Assembly (NCBI GenBank): GCA_025766275.1
Contig: JAFKAC010000013.1
Location: forward strand, 620,001 to 684,000
Direction of reading: 5' to 3'
DNA from: Lactarius indigo
Lineage: Eukaryota > Basidiomycota > Agaricomycetes > Russulales > Russulaceae
Length of the DNA: 64,000 bases
The position numbers were made by a program, and so were the translations under genes. The notes under the pieces are model-generated. The model searched no databases, was not told the origin of the DNA, and was given only the letters and a program-made list of their open reading frames with translations. This document shows positions 1 through 10,736 of this stretch, piece by piece; the stretch's first letter is position 1, and the number at the start of each line of letters is the position of its first letter.

Positions 1-451
1 GACTGACAACTGACGGGAAATTTCCAGATATGACCCCATTCGAAAACTAAGGTAGTTTTCAGACAATATTCGAAGCGCATGTAAATTAACCGCTCACCTT
101 TTCACAGGCATGGATCAGCGCTACATGTCAGTCTTACAACCACGTGCACAGGGTGTTGCTAGCAGGCTTGGGTCCCACTTTTACTAGATGTAGATCGGCC
201 TTGTCCGACCAGCCGCGACACCCTCGGGTGGTTGGCTAATTTGAGTGTGCTTGCCTCGGTGCTTATTCTTATTGCCGTACCGGGTTCAGGAAGGGGAAAG
301 GTGCTGATGGCCAAGAATCGCGTTAGTTCCTCCTTTGTGTTATCGGCGTGGTGATCCTGGTGGTGATGGTAAAACAGCAACGCGATCCATGGCGCTTATT
401 TTGGGAAAGGCGTCACAGATTATACAGATCAAATAGCATCAAACGCGGATG
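1..451. other. Intergenic, no gene seen
   Basis: Short unconnected ORFs only, with no splice-consistent coding pattern and no RNA gene recognised before the tRNA. Confidence 0.5.
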
Positions 452-549
452 GGTAGCGTGGCCGAGTGGTCTAAGGCGCTGGATTTAAGTAAACTCTGCT
501 TGACTCCCAGTGGGGAAAACCCGCGCGAGTTCGAACCTCGCCGCTACCA
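452..549 (+). tRNA. tRNA-Leu(UAA) with a short intron
   Basis: Perfect 7-bp acceptor stem (452-458 pairs with 542-548) and a perfect T arm (525-529 with 537-541, loop TTCGAAC). A-box (TGGCCGAGTGG) and B-box (GTTCGAACCTC) match the class II pattern, with a long variable arm at about 511-524, typical of Leu. The anticodon loop reads TTTAAG, giving anticodon TAA at 486-488. About 15 nt (490-504) between position 37 and the 3' half of the anticodon stem are best read as the usual tRNA intron. One A-C mismatch closes the anticodon stem, so the exact intron edge is uncertain. Confidence 0.9.
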
Positions 550-556
550 GTTTGCC

Positions 557-563
557 TTTTTTT
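557..563 (+). terminator. RNA polymerase III T-run terminator
   Basis: Seven consecutive T begin 8 nt after the tRNA-Leu discriminator base. This is the standard Pol III termination signal. Confidence 0.75.
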
Positions 564-576
564 CTCTAGGCCAGGA

Positions 577-1946
577 TTGGAGACAGCCTCATTTATCGTT
601 GTCTTTGCGTCTCAGGCTGGAATGAATACGCTTATCAATTCTGGTTGTTTTGAACAGCGAGGATGTCTGGTCTCTCAGCTCTTTCCTTCTGATTCGTGCA
701 TCTTGATTGACGGGGGTTTGGTGCATTGGCTTGTCTCTGTTGTACTCGTAAATGGGCTAATGGTTTGAGAACAGGGATCAACGCTTGAAGACGTCTTTCA
801 AATCGATACCGCTTCATCCCTTTGGTCCTCGGAGGCTCTGATTAAGAATCCCGAGTCTGTTATCGAAGCGCATCTCTTATTCCTACGAGCCGGTGCACGC
901 CTTATCGAAACGGCGTCGTGAGGGATTTTCTTCCCCGAGCTTTTATTCCCACTTATTATCATAGGTATCAAGGTTCATTCAGCACATATGCAAGAGCGGG
1001 CTATTCACAGGACGACGCCACACGACTCATGCGCTCATCCGTCGCGCTTGCCGCCGAGGCGCGCAGGCGCTTCGCTGCTGAGTCACACGTCCCCATCGAC
1101 GGTATCAAGATCGCGCTCTCCCTCGCCGCATACGGCGCCTCCCTGCCCCTCCCACACGAGTTCGACGGCTTCTACCCGCCGCCCTACGGTCCACAAGCAT
1201 ACGTCCACAATTCCACGCTCCCAAACCGTAATGCCTTCCGCGCAGACGAGCGCGCACAAGAGGCGCAGGCCGAGGCCGCGCTCGCCGCATTCCACCTCGA
1301 GCGGCTGCGCGCGTACGCAGCCGATGCGCAGACGTGGCGCTCGATCGACGCACTCGCGTTCGAGACCGTCCCGCTCGCGCGCGAGGTGCGCGCTATACGC
1401 CGTGCTGTCGCTGCGCTCGAGGACGATGGTCTCGAGCGCAAGCCGTGGTGGGTATGCGCCGTGTATACGGACGGCGAGTTTCCCGAGCAGCAGCAGGGCG
1501 CCAGTGGTGAGCGCCTCGGCGCGAGGGACGTACTCGCTGCGTACTTTGGCGATGGCGGCGCTGCTCCCGGTAATTGCGGCGAGGAAGGCGCACGCTATGC
1601 AGTCCCCGATGCATTTGGCGTCAATTGCACTGCCGTCGCACATGTTGCCAAGGCTGTCGCTGCCGTGAGCGACGCGCTGGAGGAGACTGGTATCGCCACC
1701 CGCATCGGCAGTGGGAAACCCTGGCTCGTGCTCAAGCCGAATGGCGGTCAGACGTACGATATGGATACGCGTAAGTGGGGCTGGCGTGGCGGGGAGACGC
1801 CCTCGCAGGGAGACGAGTGGGCTGGGCAGCTCAGCGACATCGTGCGCGCCGCGACGGATAAGGGCGTTTGGGGCGGAATCCTGGTTGGCGGTTGCTGTAA
1901 AGCTGGCGACGACGAGTTGCGTGCGTTGGCTAAAGTGTTGGTTTGA
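577..1946 (+). CDS. Homocysteine S-methyltransferase (three exons)
   Basis: Exons 577-720, 775-917 and 965-1946 give 422 residues in one frame; both introns (54 and 47 nt) are GT-AG. The protein has the start of the methyltransferase barrel (ILIDGGL then GSTLEDVF across intron 1), the segment IETASYQGSF across intron 2, FETVPL near the middle, GVNC, and GGCC near the C terminus. The GVNC cysteine and the GGCC pair are the known zinc ligands of this family, which transfers a methyl group from S-adenosylmethionine or S-methylmethionine to homocysteine to make methionine (yeast Mht1/Sam4 type, cytosolic). It is somewhat longer than the usual 320-370 residues. The start is the least certain part: ATG 577 or ATG 622 are both in frame. 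The 1083-1979 antisense ORF is a GC-rich shadow. Confidence 0.9.
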
Positions 1947-2125
1947 AATGGCCCGAATGGTGAAAGAAACGGAATGCATAATCAGGTACTGTATACTGGC
2001 ACATTACCGACATCCTGCATTGATAATGTACAGCCTCACGCTGCCTGCATTCCCTCGAGGGGACAGGCCATCGAACATGCCTGCCTAAGTTGTGATACTA
2101 CCAGTGTAGTGCCCGCGTTGTATCA

Positions 2126-4385
2126 TCATTGCGCCCTATGCCTGGCAGGTCGAAAGGTGGGTCGAATTCGTGCTCGTGCTTTTACGTTGCTTTTTGGTGT
2201 GTTTTGCACGGATGGAGTCATTGTTGCAACATATTTTCCTTGGTGTCTCAATTCGGTTTGTGGCGTGAAAGTACTAGTTCCCGACAGGGACTGTGGTACC
2301 GTTGTTGTTTTATCGAGTAAGTCCAGGAGTTCCACAAAATCCGGCGTCCCGAGACCGGTGACCTTAGGTTGCCCAAAATCAGCCAACGTCGAAAACTAAG
2401 ATACACAAATTCGTGGGACGAACAGGATCCCATCCGTCGATGGCCTCGAATCCATCAGTGTTGCAGCCTGGGTTAGAGCCAGATGTAATGTCGCTGAGGC
2501 CCCCGAGACCGCTTCCGTACAGCCAAGGATTGAGGAAGCCGAGCGGTTTCTTGCCCTTTGAAATCTGGTAGTCATTCAGCAGCGAAATTATGCCAGCCGC
2601 AATCTGTACGTTTGTGGGTGCTCGAGGATGAAAGACTCTGAGTGACAGGAGGAGCGAAAGACACACCGGTACCGCGCAGCTTGTGCCGTCCCCGAGAATG
2701 GCTTCCCCATCGACGACCGTCGCGCAATTAACCGACTGTGCAGAGATGTCGGGGATGCCGCGGCCAGCAGGGCTGCACAAATAAATTACAACGTGGGAAT
2801 AGACCACGGGAGAGAACGCACTTGTAAAAGCCGTCATATTGGTCGCCGAGGTGCTCGAGATAGCCGGGGACGTCTTCGTCCTGATAATCAGGGCGAGGAA
2901 AGTAGAACGAGAAGCCGCCCCCGGAGAGGTTCGCGCCGATCTCGTCTGGTTGCATCGTGCCACCGACACTGGTGATATAGGGACCTGCAAAGCCGTGGCG
3001 ATGTAGTAAGTGCGGTTGTATACTGGTTGCAAGGAGGGATGAAAACGCCACACGTACAGGATGCAGGGTACATAGGGATGAACTGAACTTTTCCGTCGAC
3101 TATGCAGTTCTCAGCGTCACCGACGCCGTCGTCGCCACTCGCGAAAAGGACGCTGACGCCACGCCCACCGAGTTGAGCGAACAGTCTGCACACGGTCGTT
3201 GCATATTCTAGCGGGACATCCTTTTCGTCGGCGCCAAACGGCACACTGATCGTCTGTGGGATGTCATCCAGGGCGAGCAGGTAGTTAACCCACGTGAGGA
3301 ACATATCGCCCGAGGATGGCTCGTGAGTGTCGGGGTCATATTGCATGGTACCGCCGGTGCTGTAGAACGTTTGGGGGGTCGGGTACGTGATGGCCAGTGC
3401 GTATTGGAGGTTGACGTTCGCCTCGAAGCCGGGGTCGTTCTGGTCGTTCATGCCACCGTTGATCGGCACGAAGTCGAATGTCGCATCATCCACTTCGGGG
3501 CGAGCTACTTCCATGAACGCTGTCAGATCATCCTCACTTGCGTACTGATTCAGGAAGCCCGCAATCCCGAGCGCGTTCTTGTGAGCCGCGACCGGCTCGT
3601 AGTCCTCCGTCCTGTACAGCTCGCGCACGAATTCTGGCGTGACTTCATTGTCGTCATCATCATTATCAGCGCGTCTTGACAGCGCTGTCGCATTTTCCAG
3701 CGAAGTCGCTAGTCTGACGAAGCGCCCGCGGGGTCTCCGCCGCGGGATGTGCAGGGAAGCGAAGTTCGTCGTCGGGACGACGGTTTGCACGTGTGTGTGT
3801 AGCACTTTGGGAAGCGAGTAGCCGACCGTGCGGAGAATGGCGGTGTCGTTCGTCCCCATGCGCCGGTAGAGCTGGTATGACGCGCCGAGCAGTTCATTGG
3901 CTTGGGAAACAGGCACATCGACCACAGTTAACCAGCCGCCGCCGTGCGAAGTCGAGATGGAGGAGGGCGGGACGCCGTAGTGCTCTAGCCAGGAGCTGAC
4001 GAGGTCGAGTGTCTCGGGGTGCGGCGCAACAAGTTTGGCAACCTGCTCCTTGGAGAGGTGCGCACCGTATCTGCAACGGAACAGCGGCATATGTAAGCCC
4101 GTGCGCGCACGGAGGGGTGTCGAAGAGGACGTGCTTTGTGTGCCCAGGAGTGCTGACCTCGTAGAGCGCATCAATCAGGGCACTCTCGTGACGGGGATTG
4201 AGTGCGATGTGTAGGTCGAACGTGGTACCAGCGGAAGGGTTACCAACGCTCTCAAAGTTCATCGGGACGGAATCCCAGGTGTGCTTTACATGGATGTCGT
4301 TCCAAGGTGATGGGAGGAGCGTCGCAAAGTTGGCTAGGGGAGCAGCCGTGAGGGAAAAGAGTACGATCAGCCTTTGATAGCGCAT
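2126..4385 (-). CDS. Secreted sedolisin (S53) family protease, six exons, likely altered active site
   Basis: Exons 4135-4385, 3058-4070, 2822-2984, 2667-2772, 2424-2603 and 2126-2362 (minus strand) join in phase to 649 residues. A hydrophobic signal peptide (RLIVLFSLTAAPLANFA) is followed by a pro-kumamolisin activation domain (GHTKYGAHLSKEQV) and a dibasic-rich linker, then the peptidase domain. Visible family motifs: oxyanion Asp in FASGDDGVG, YNPAGRG, catalytic Ser in GTSCAVP, and TGLGTPDF near the calcium site. Sedolisins use a Glu-x3-Asp pair plus Ser; here the segment is FEANVNLQYA, with Asn at the Asp position (codon 3410-3412). The first intron (4071-4134) has a GC donor. Sedolisins act as acid tripeptidyl or endopeptidases outside the cell. 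This copy may be inactive or altered. The C-terminal 50 or so residues after the last motif are not typical and the last exon end is uncertain. Confidence 0.88.
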
Positions 4386-4919
4386 GGTCACAGGAAGCCA
4401 CCGTGGTCACGAAGGCTAGATGCCCTAGCACTGGAGTGGTTTTATCGTGCGTTTCAGGGTCAGAATCAAGGTAGCAGCAGAGCCTCGGAGACAGGATCCG
4501 CGGCTCTGAACTGAAACCCACAGGTGGACCGAGGTATATTTAAGCAAGCTATCCGAAGTGTCATGGTCATGAGCTGTTTCCATGGCCTTCAAAAGGATAG
4601 CAGATGTCCCGATAAAAATAACAAGAACGTGTGTCCGAAGTCCACTCGCGGGAAGGCGGCCCGGACCGTGGGAAGGATGTGTGTGAGGCCGACGATGGAC
4701 AAACTCTAGTGATCGACACCCGCCCATAGGATCCGACAAAAAAAGCTCTCGAACGTCGTCAACACAGGCGTTCGGCCATCCAAACCACGTCAACGGTGTG
4801 TGATCTCCTGCCGTACCTCTCGTTTAGTGCAACAACGGACCTAAATGGTTCAGTTCTGGCGGTGGATGGCTTGGTGTAATCTTGGATGCTAATATATACG
4901 TTATGGCGACAGGCTCGAC
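4386..4919. promoter_or_regulatory. Divergent intergenic region between sedolisin and 40S S0 genes
   Basis: 534 bp between two divergent start codons, so it must hold both promoters. A TTAAATATACC-like TATA candidate for the sedolisin lies on the minus strand near 4533-4543; a TATATA at 4893-4898 sits only about 22 nt before the S0 start and may be fortuitous. No reading frame in it is convincing. Confidence 0.45.
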
Positions 4920-5913
4920 ATGTCTTCAAAACTTCCCTCTATTCTGAGTGCAACGGAGGAGGACATACAGCTCCTCCTCGCTGCACAGTGCCACATTGGC
5001 ACGAAGAACTGTGATAAGCAGATGGAGCCCTATGTCTGGAAGAGGAGGCAAGACGGTGAGCGCACTCGTAACTATACCTCAGGCTCACTTTCTAAGAGAT
5101 GTCTGGTACACAGGCATCCACATCATCAACATTGGAAAGACATGGGAGAAGCTCGTCTTTGCCGCTCGAATTATTGCCGCTATCGAGAACCCGAACGACG
5201 TCTGTGTGATCTCTGCACGGCCGTACGGCCACCGCGCGGTGCTCAAGTATGCCGCCAACACCGGCGCGCAAGCGATCGCAGGACGTTTCACCCCCGGTTC
5301 TTTCACCAACTACATCACCCGCTCCTTCAAGGAGCCTCGCCTGATCATCGTGACCGACCCGCGCGTCGATCACCAAGCGATCCGCGAGGCGTCCTACGTC
5401 AACATCCCTGTCATTGCGCTCGCCGACACGGACGCGCCCCTCAAGTATGTCGACGTGGCGATCCCGACGAACAACAAAGCGCGTCACGCAATCGGCCTCA
5501 TCTGGTGGCTGCTGGCACGCGAGGTGCTCCGCCTGCGCGGCACGATCCCCCGCACGCAAGACGGCTGGAACGTCATGGTCGACATGTTCTTCTACCGTGA
5601 CCCCGAGGAGGTCGAGAAGCAGCAACAAGAGGAGGCGGCGGCCAAGGCAACTGCGGCTGGAGAAACCGATGCCCCAGCCGTCACGGATTGGGATGTCCCC
5701 TCCGCACCTGCTGCTGGTGGCATCAATCCCGCGCTTGCTGCGGACAGTGGTGGTAAGTGCCAAAATATGGCTCTGGAAATTTCGTACTGCTGACGGGTGG
5801 CTGTTCTAGCCATCGACTGGGCTGCAGACCCTGCGGCCGGCGGCGATTGGGCAGCAGAGGCTGCCAATGCCTCACAATGGGGTGCAGAGCCACAGCCGGC
5901 AGGATGGGATTAA
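4920..5913 (+). CDS. RPS0: 40S ribosomal protein S0 (uS2, laminin-receptor family)
   Basis: Exons 4920-5055, 5114-5752 and 5810-5913 give 292 residues; both introns are GT-AG (58 and 57 nt), each in phase 1. The protein starts [17 protein letters not shown], contains [36 protein letters not shown], the [12 protein letters not shown] motif and the FYRDPEE motif, and ends in the acidic Trp-containing tail ([16 protein letters not shown]) typical of eukaryotic S0/SA. It is a structural protein of the small ribosomal subunit, needed for 18S rRNA maturation. Length and intron pattern fit a fungal housekeeping copy. No sign of disruption. Confidence 0.97.
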
Positions 5914-6174
5914 AAGAGGGGAACCGACAAGTAGTGTTTATTATGTGCTTGTGCCATGTACGAGTTGCTATGAACCAGCCATGCTTTCATACTCTCTATG
6001 GCCAACATGACGTCTGTTTTTTCCCCCTCTGATTATGGGGACAAAAGCATTTGGCATTGCATATACAACGCTACTAGTATGATTGATTGGCTACACTTTT
6101 TGTTTCAAAATCGTGCATAAGAACGCGAAAATAACAGCAATAACTTAAAAAGTCGTTTGAAACCGTTCGCACAC

Positions 6175-8394
6175 TCACTCTTCCCAATCAACGTCCCAGG
6201 TCCCCGTGCGGCCCCGCCCAACGACGACAGGCGCCCAATAATACTGCTTATACTTCATCGTCTCCCGGCGCTTGCCAGCGCGGGGCATCAAGCACCGCAG
6301 GAGCTCGCCGCGTTCGCGATCAGGATCCATGGAAGGGTCGTAGAAGTACGAGGGGGGAAGCGCCTCGCCGGACGAGCGCACGCAGCCGAGCACACGAGCG
6401 CACACGGCCCACCTCAGCGTCGTCGCCAACACCGCAGAGGAGGACGTGGAAGACGACGGCGCAAGCGCGGGGTTGGTCCGCTCGAGCGCGCTCTGCGTCA
6501 GCGAGGATGCGCGCGAGAGGGCGAGCGTCTCAAGGAGGAGGCCGAGGAGTGCGGGGTGCGGACAGGGCTCTGGCGAGTCAGAGTCGGGAGATGAGGAGGG
6601 AGTGGAGGGAGTCGTGGTGGGCGAGTCGCGCGGTAGTGTGGGACCGAGAACTTGCTTCTTGCGGTCGCGCCAGGGCTTGTCGTCCGCGTTGGCATCCCTC
6701 CGCCGTCGCTTTGAGCGCGCACGCGCAGGTGCGGCGGACGTCGATGTCGGTGCCGGGTCAACGATGTCGGCGTCGGCGTCGACATCGCGATCGTCGGCCT
6801 CCTCGGGTGAAAGGCGCTTCGTGCCCGCGGAGTACGGCGTTGGAGACGATGCATGTATTCCGCGCCGCTGTTTCTCGGGAGACGGCGACGATGGAGGGGA
6901 GCTGAGGGGGGACGATGCGGGGTTGGCGCGATGGGGACTATTGGGCGACGCTGTGCGGTGCTGGTCGAAGTCTTGATCCAGGCACAGATTTAGGTCCGGG
7001 TCCAAGGCGGGCGAGGTGGCACGGGACTGCGATGGGGCGGCATATGCATCCGGATCCGTGATATCCGGGATAGGACTGGCATTGTCCATCGGTGGCGCCG
7101 TTGCCGGCAACGGTGGGGTCGGTAATACCGACGCATTGGGAAGGGGCTGCTCCGAGCTTTGTTGTGCGCATTCGTCGGCGGGTGCTGTTAAAGGCGTCTG
7201 AGGGTGAGACGGGACTGACGTGGGACCGAGGACGGGGACTAGGGAAGAGTCTGCTGGTCCATGGGGAAGAGTTAGGGCACACGTGTCAGATGGAAGCGGT
7301 AGGAGTGGAGCGCTGCGATGGCGCTCGTGTACGAGAGGCGGTTCATCTGGGGTACCTTCCGGAACAAGCGAGAGCTATGACAAAAAGCACATCAAAAGGC
7401 TTGAAATAGAAACGGAGAGCGATAAGGATGAAACCCACCTCATGCGACGTTGCTGTAATTACCTCGCGCGTAATCGAATGTGAATCAGTGTTGTCTTCTT
7501 TGGATTCTCGATCTCGTGACAATGATGCTGATTCCTCGGTCTCCGAATTATCCGGGGGAATATGAACCTGTGTCGCGCGAACGGATCAGTAAGGGTCAGG
7601 TGGATGGTCCCGAGAAGACGGGACTGAGAAAAAGAATGGTAGAGGGAAAAAAAAAAGATCATAAAGGATATATGCGTACCGGGAGATGCTCCGGTTTGGG
7701 AGAAGATAGAGAATGGAATCGCGTGGGCGCTGAGGATTCATACTCCTCTTCCTCTGCAAACGGAGAGGATGGGGGGAGTGGGGAGGAAGCTGGGGTGCGC
7801 CGCGGTGGAGCTATATGCGCCAAAGGAGCAGTCTTGTGCCCAAGATCACTATCGATAATAGGGGGATAATTAGTCATCGGGAGAGGGGCCCGCGGAGGAG
7901 GTGACGGGGTGCGAGGCAAAACGAGGTTGCGCAGGGATGGCGAGACGACGCGTGAGCGGCGTGCAGGGGGGTGCTGCTGCTGCGTTTCCGCCGCCAGTTG
8001 CGTCCAAACGTTTGGGGGCGCGGGTCGGGACGAGCTCAAGCGTGGTTGTGCACGGAGCGCAAGAAGCGCAGCGGCGACGTCCTCGCGCGTTGTGGGGGAT
8101 TTTGCGTGGTTGGACGGGTGGGGTTTGTTGTACCTCGAAAGAGGGGCAGCACGGGAGGACGGGAAAACGCGGAAGAAAGTATCTTGCACAGGGAGAGGAG
8201 ACGATGTCAATATGCGGATCCTCCGAATCCAGAGGTGCCAGAGAGGGAGCACGAGAGCAACCGGAGGAGACGGCATCGTCGCTGATAAGAGCAGGCTCAT
8301 GCTCAAAGTCATCATCGCTATCGAGCCATTTCGGGGGAGGAGATATGAAACCTGCAGAAAGGGGAGGCGGGATGTGTGTTATTGGAGACCACAT
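6175..8394 (-). CDS. Long Pro/Ser-rich protein of unknown function, at least four exons
   Basis: I read one minus-strand gene. Supported exons are 6175-7374, 7463-7567 and 7680 to about 8200, plus a first exon beginning at ATG 8394. The introns 7375-7462 and 7568-7679 are GT-AG and phase 0 on both sides, and the protein composition is the same on each side of them. The exon 1/2 junction (about 8150-8270) is unresolved: the first exon (MWSPITHIPPPLS) and the next frame (TREDVAAALLALRAQ) must be joined by a short intron I could not fix with confidence. The product is about 650 residues, mostly disordered, with Pro/Ser/Thr stretches, a basic patch (RARSKRRRRD) that could be a nuclear signal, and a more ordered C-terminal part (LLGLLLETLALSRASS to KYKQYYWAPV). 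I do not recognise a domain. A simpler model, a 304-residue protein from ATG 7089, cannot be excluded. Confidence 0.6.
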
Positions 8395-9021
8395 TCGAGG
8401 TGAAAGCCGTAGCAGGGGGGGAAGGGGGGAGGAGGAGGAGGAGACTGCAACGGGATGAGCGTCGGAGAGGGGGAGAGACGAAGAGGGTCGAAGAGTCGAT
8501 TTAACGTTGATTGAGCGATGAGCATAGTCGGGGTTGGATCACGTGTACGAGTCAATCAACAGACAAACGCGTCACGGTCGCGTCGCTTACCACGACGCAC
8601 GTAACAACGGCGATATCTCCAGAGCTCAGCACGGGGCTCAGTGAGTTTCTCTAGCGAACTTCCAATGCATCAACAACCTGATCCATCACACGCAATCACA
8701 CTAATATGGGTCCAAGTTACCTATCTGGCCTATGCCCAAACTTGGAAACGTGACTCCTTTGCGATCCGTCAGAAGCCGACCTTGACGTGCTACATTAATG
8801 CTCGGACACTGATGGCGAAGATTGTGGAGACGGTGGAGTGTCCATCATCGTGTCATATGCTATTGTGACCGTGGTCTCGTGAATGAGCATAAGCTACTGT
8901 AGTAGCGCGATGCACGCTGCATTTCGTAGTCTGGCTCACTGGCAGATCACTTTCACACAACGCGATTAGATAAGATGGCTTCCACACTCATTCCACTCTC
9001 ACACCCCTACCACCATCTAAC
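8395..9021. other. Divergent intergenic region
   Basis: About 630 bp between the start codons of two divergent genes (the minus-strand Pro/Ser-rich gene and glyoxalase I). The only open frame (8641-8868) has no coding features. Purine-rich near 8400-8460, otherwise nothing distinctive. Confidence 0.4.
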
Positions 9022-9794
9022 ATGCCTTACTCAGAGGAGACTGCTAGTTACAAGGCAAGTTTCTCGTAGCATTTGAGCGACGTCCAAGTTGCAGTGCTCA
9101 ACCTGCTCTACTTTAGTTCAATCACACAATGTTGCGGATCAAAGATCCCAAAATTTCACTTCCATTCTATACAGACGTAAGTCTTATATCAAGATCGATA
9201 ATTACTGTATCATTTCTCAACTCACAATTCTTACAGATAATAGGGATGGATCTTATCGACAGTGAGCGCTTATCATCTCGCGATCGATTCGGGTCACCGA
9301 CTTTGTGGCACAGAGCTCGAATTTAGTGACTTCACGCTCTACTTCCTCGCCTTTGATCGCTCAGGCGGAAAGGCCACGGACGCTGAGAAGAAGGCAGAAT
9401 GTCTCAATCGCGAAGGTGCGTGACTTTCCACGTCCACCGCCATATACGTCTCACGACAAGTTCTTTACAGGCATCCTCGAACTTACCCACAATCACGGAA
9501 CGGAGGCGCTGGACGCGACGCCATATCACTCCGGCAACACCGAACCGCAAGGGTTCGGCCACATCGCCATCACGGTGGCTAATGTCGAGGAGGCGTGCGC
9601 GCGCTTCGAGCGATTCGCCGTGCCATTCAAGAAGCGCCTCACGGACGGCAAGATGAAGCATATTGCATTCATCCTGGACCCGGACGGGTACTGGATCGAG
9701 GTGGTGCGTCTCCTTTGTGCGATATCTACGCGGATGACATATATGCGCGCTTTTCGCCTTCTTCCAGCTCCAGGACACGACGGGGAGCAAGTAA
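9022..9794 (+). CDS. GLO1: Glyoxalase I (lactoylglutathione lyase), six exons
   Basis: Exons 9022-9054, 9117-9176, 9237-9261, 9314-9415, 9471-9703 and 9768-9794 join in phase to 159 residues. The chain reads [57 protein letters not shown] and DPDGYWIEV. The four metal-ligand positions of single-domain GLO1 are all present: His in FNHT, Glu in LELTH, His in GFGHI, Glu in WIE. The enzyme isomerises the hemithioacetal of methylglyoxal and glutathione to S-lactoylglutathione in the cytosol. Intron 1 (9055-9116) has a GC donor in the strong context AAG/GCAAGT; without it the conserved FNHTM exon cannot be joined. The last two exons rest mainly on phase and are a little less certain. Confidence 0.92.
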
Positions 9795-10736
9795 AAATAA
9801 AACTTGAACTTAATCAACGACCCACCCTATGCGTGAAGAACGGAACGGAGTTTTTGAGAGCCCGTGTGTGTTTCTCTTGGACATGCGTTAATGTGACCAG
9901 ATTTGTGTTGTTTGTCATTCCCCACTGAGTGATGCCTGCGATATGTTTCATGGTATGTTGCCATCACCAATCATGTGCTCTGGTCGACAAACGCTCCCAC
10001 GTCCCACGTTTTCGAGCCCCTGACAGATATGTGATCGCGCGGGCGGGTTAAATGGAAGCGGTCTACTGACGCATACTGTACAGCCTGAGTATGACACGTA
10101 TGACGTGATGTACAGGGAACACCCGAAGCTCGCTCCATTCGGTCGTCTATGTGCGTCGTGTTTATAATGCAACCACCAAAAAGTACCGAGTGACAGTCGC
10201 TGTCACCAGATCACTCTTGCTTGCTCTCTTCCAACCAGGTAAGGTCAGGATATTAGGTCGGCGCGATCATCTTCTAGAGCGTTTGTCCTTGGCACATTTG
10301 TTTCTTGACAAATTCGCCCTGATCTTTGTTATCCCAACTTAGTCGATGAGGAGGGTCTGATCTCGCTCATTCGTCGGAACGAGGGGAGCCAATAGCCGGT
10401 CGAACAAAGCAATTCTCAATTTCAGGAAGCGAGACAGGCGGCATATCTGAGATCGTACTTGTGAAGTGTACCACGCAAGTAGAAGAACGTGTGGCGCGGC
10501 CTCTCCTCGAACAAGACTAATTCTGGGTGAGCCGGGTGGAAGATGGGGCACAAAATTTCATTTGGTACGGTTATCTAGCGAGCGAAGAAAACAAGAAAGC
10601 CTTAACAGCCGCACACAATTACATGCGCACAGCTACGATACCACGAGCCAACACAGTACGGTTCCGTACAAACTCCCTATACGAGCACACCGCTTTCTGG
10701 ACCTCTATCAATAACTACTTAGTGGCCTGTGTAGCG
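9795..10736. other. Intergenic, no gene seen
   Basis: About 940 bp between the convergent 3' ends of GLO1 and the glucoamylase-like gene. Only short unrelated ORFs; the long plus-strand ORF from 10527 is antisense to the glucoamylase gene. Confidence 0.5.

Noticed and set aside
1083..1979. 298-codon minus-strand ORF opposite the homocysteine methyltransferase
   Set aside because: Antisense shadow in GC-rich coding sequence; the plus strand has all family motifs.
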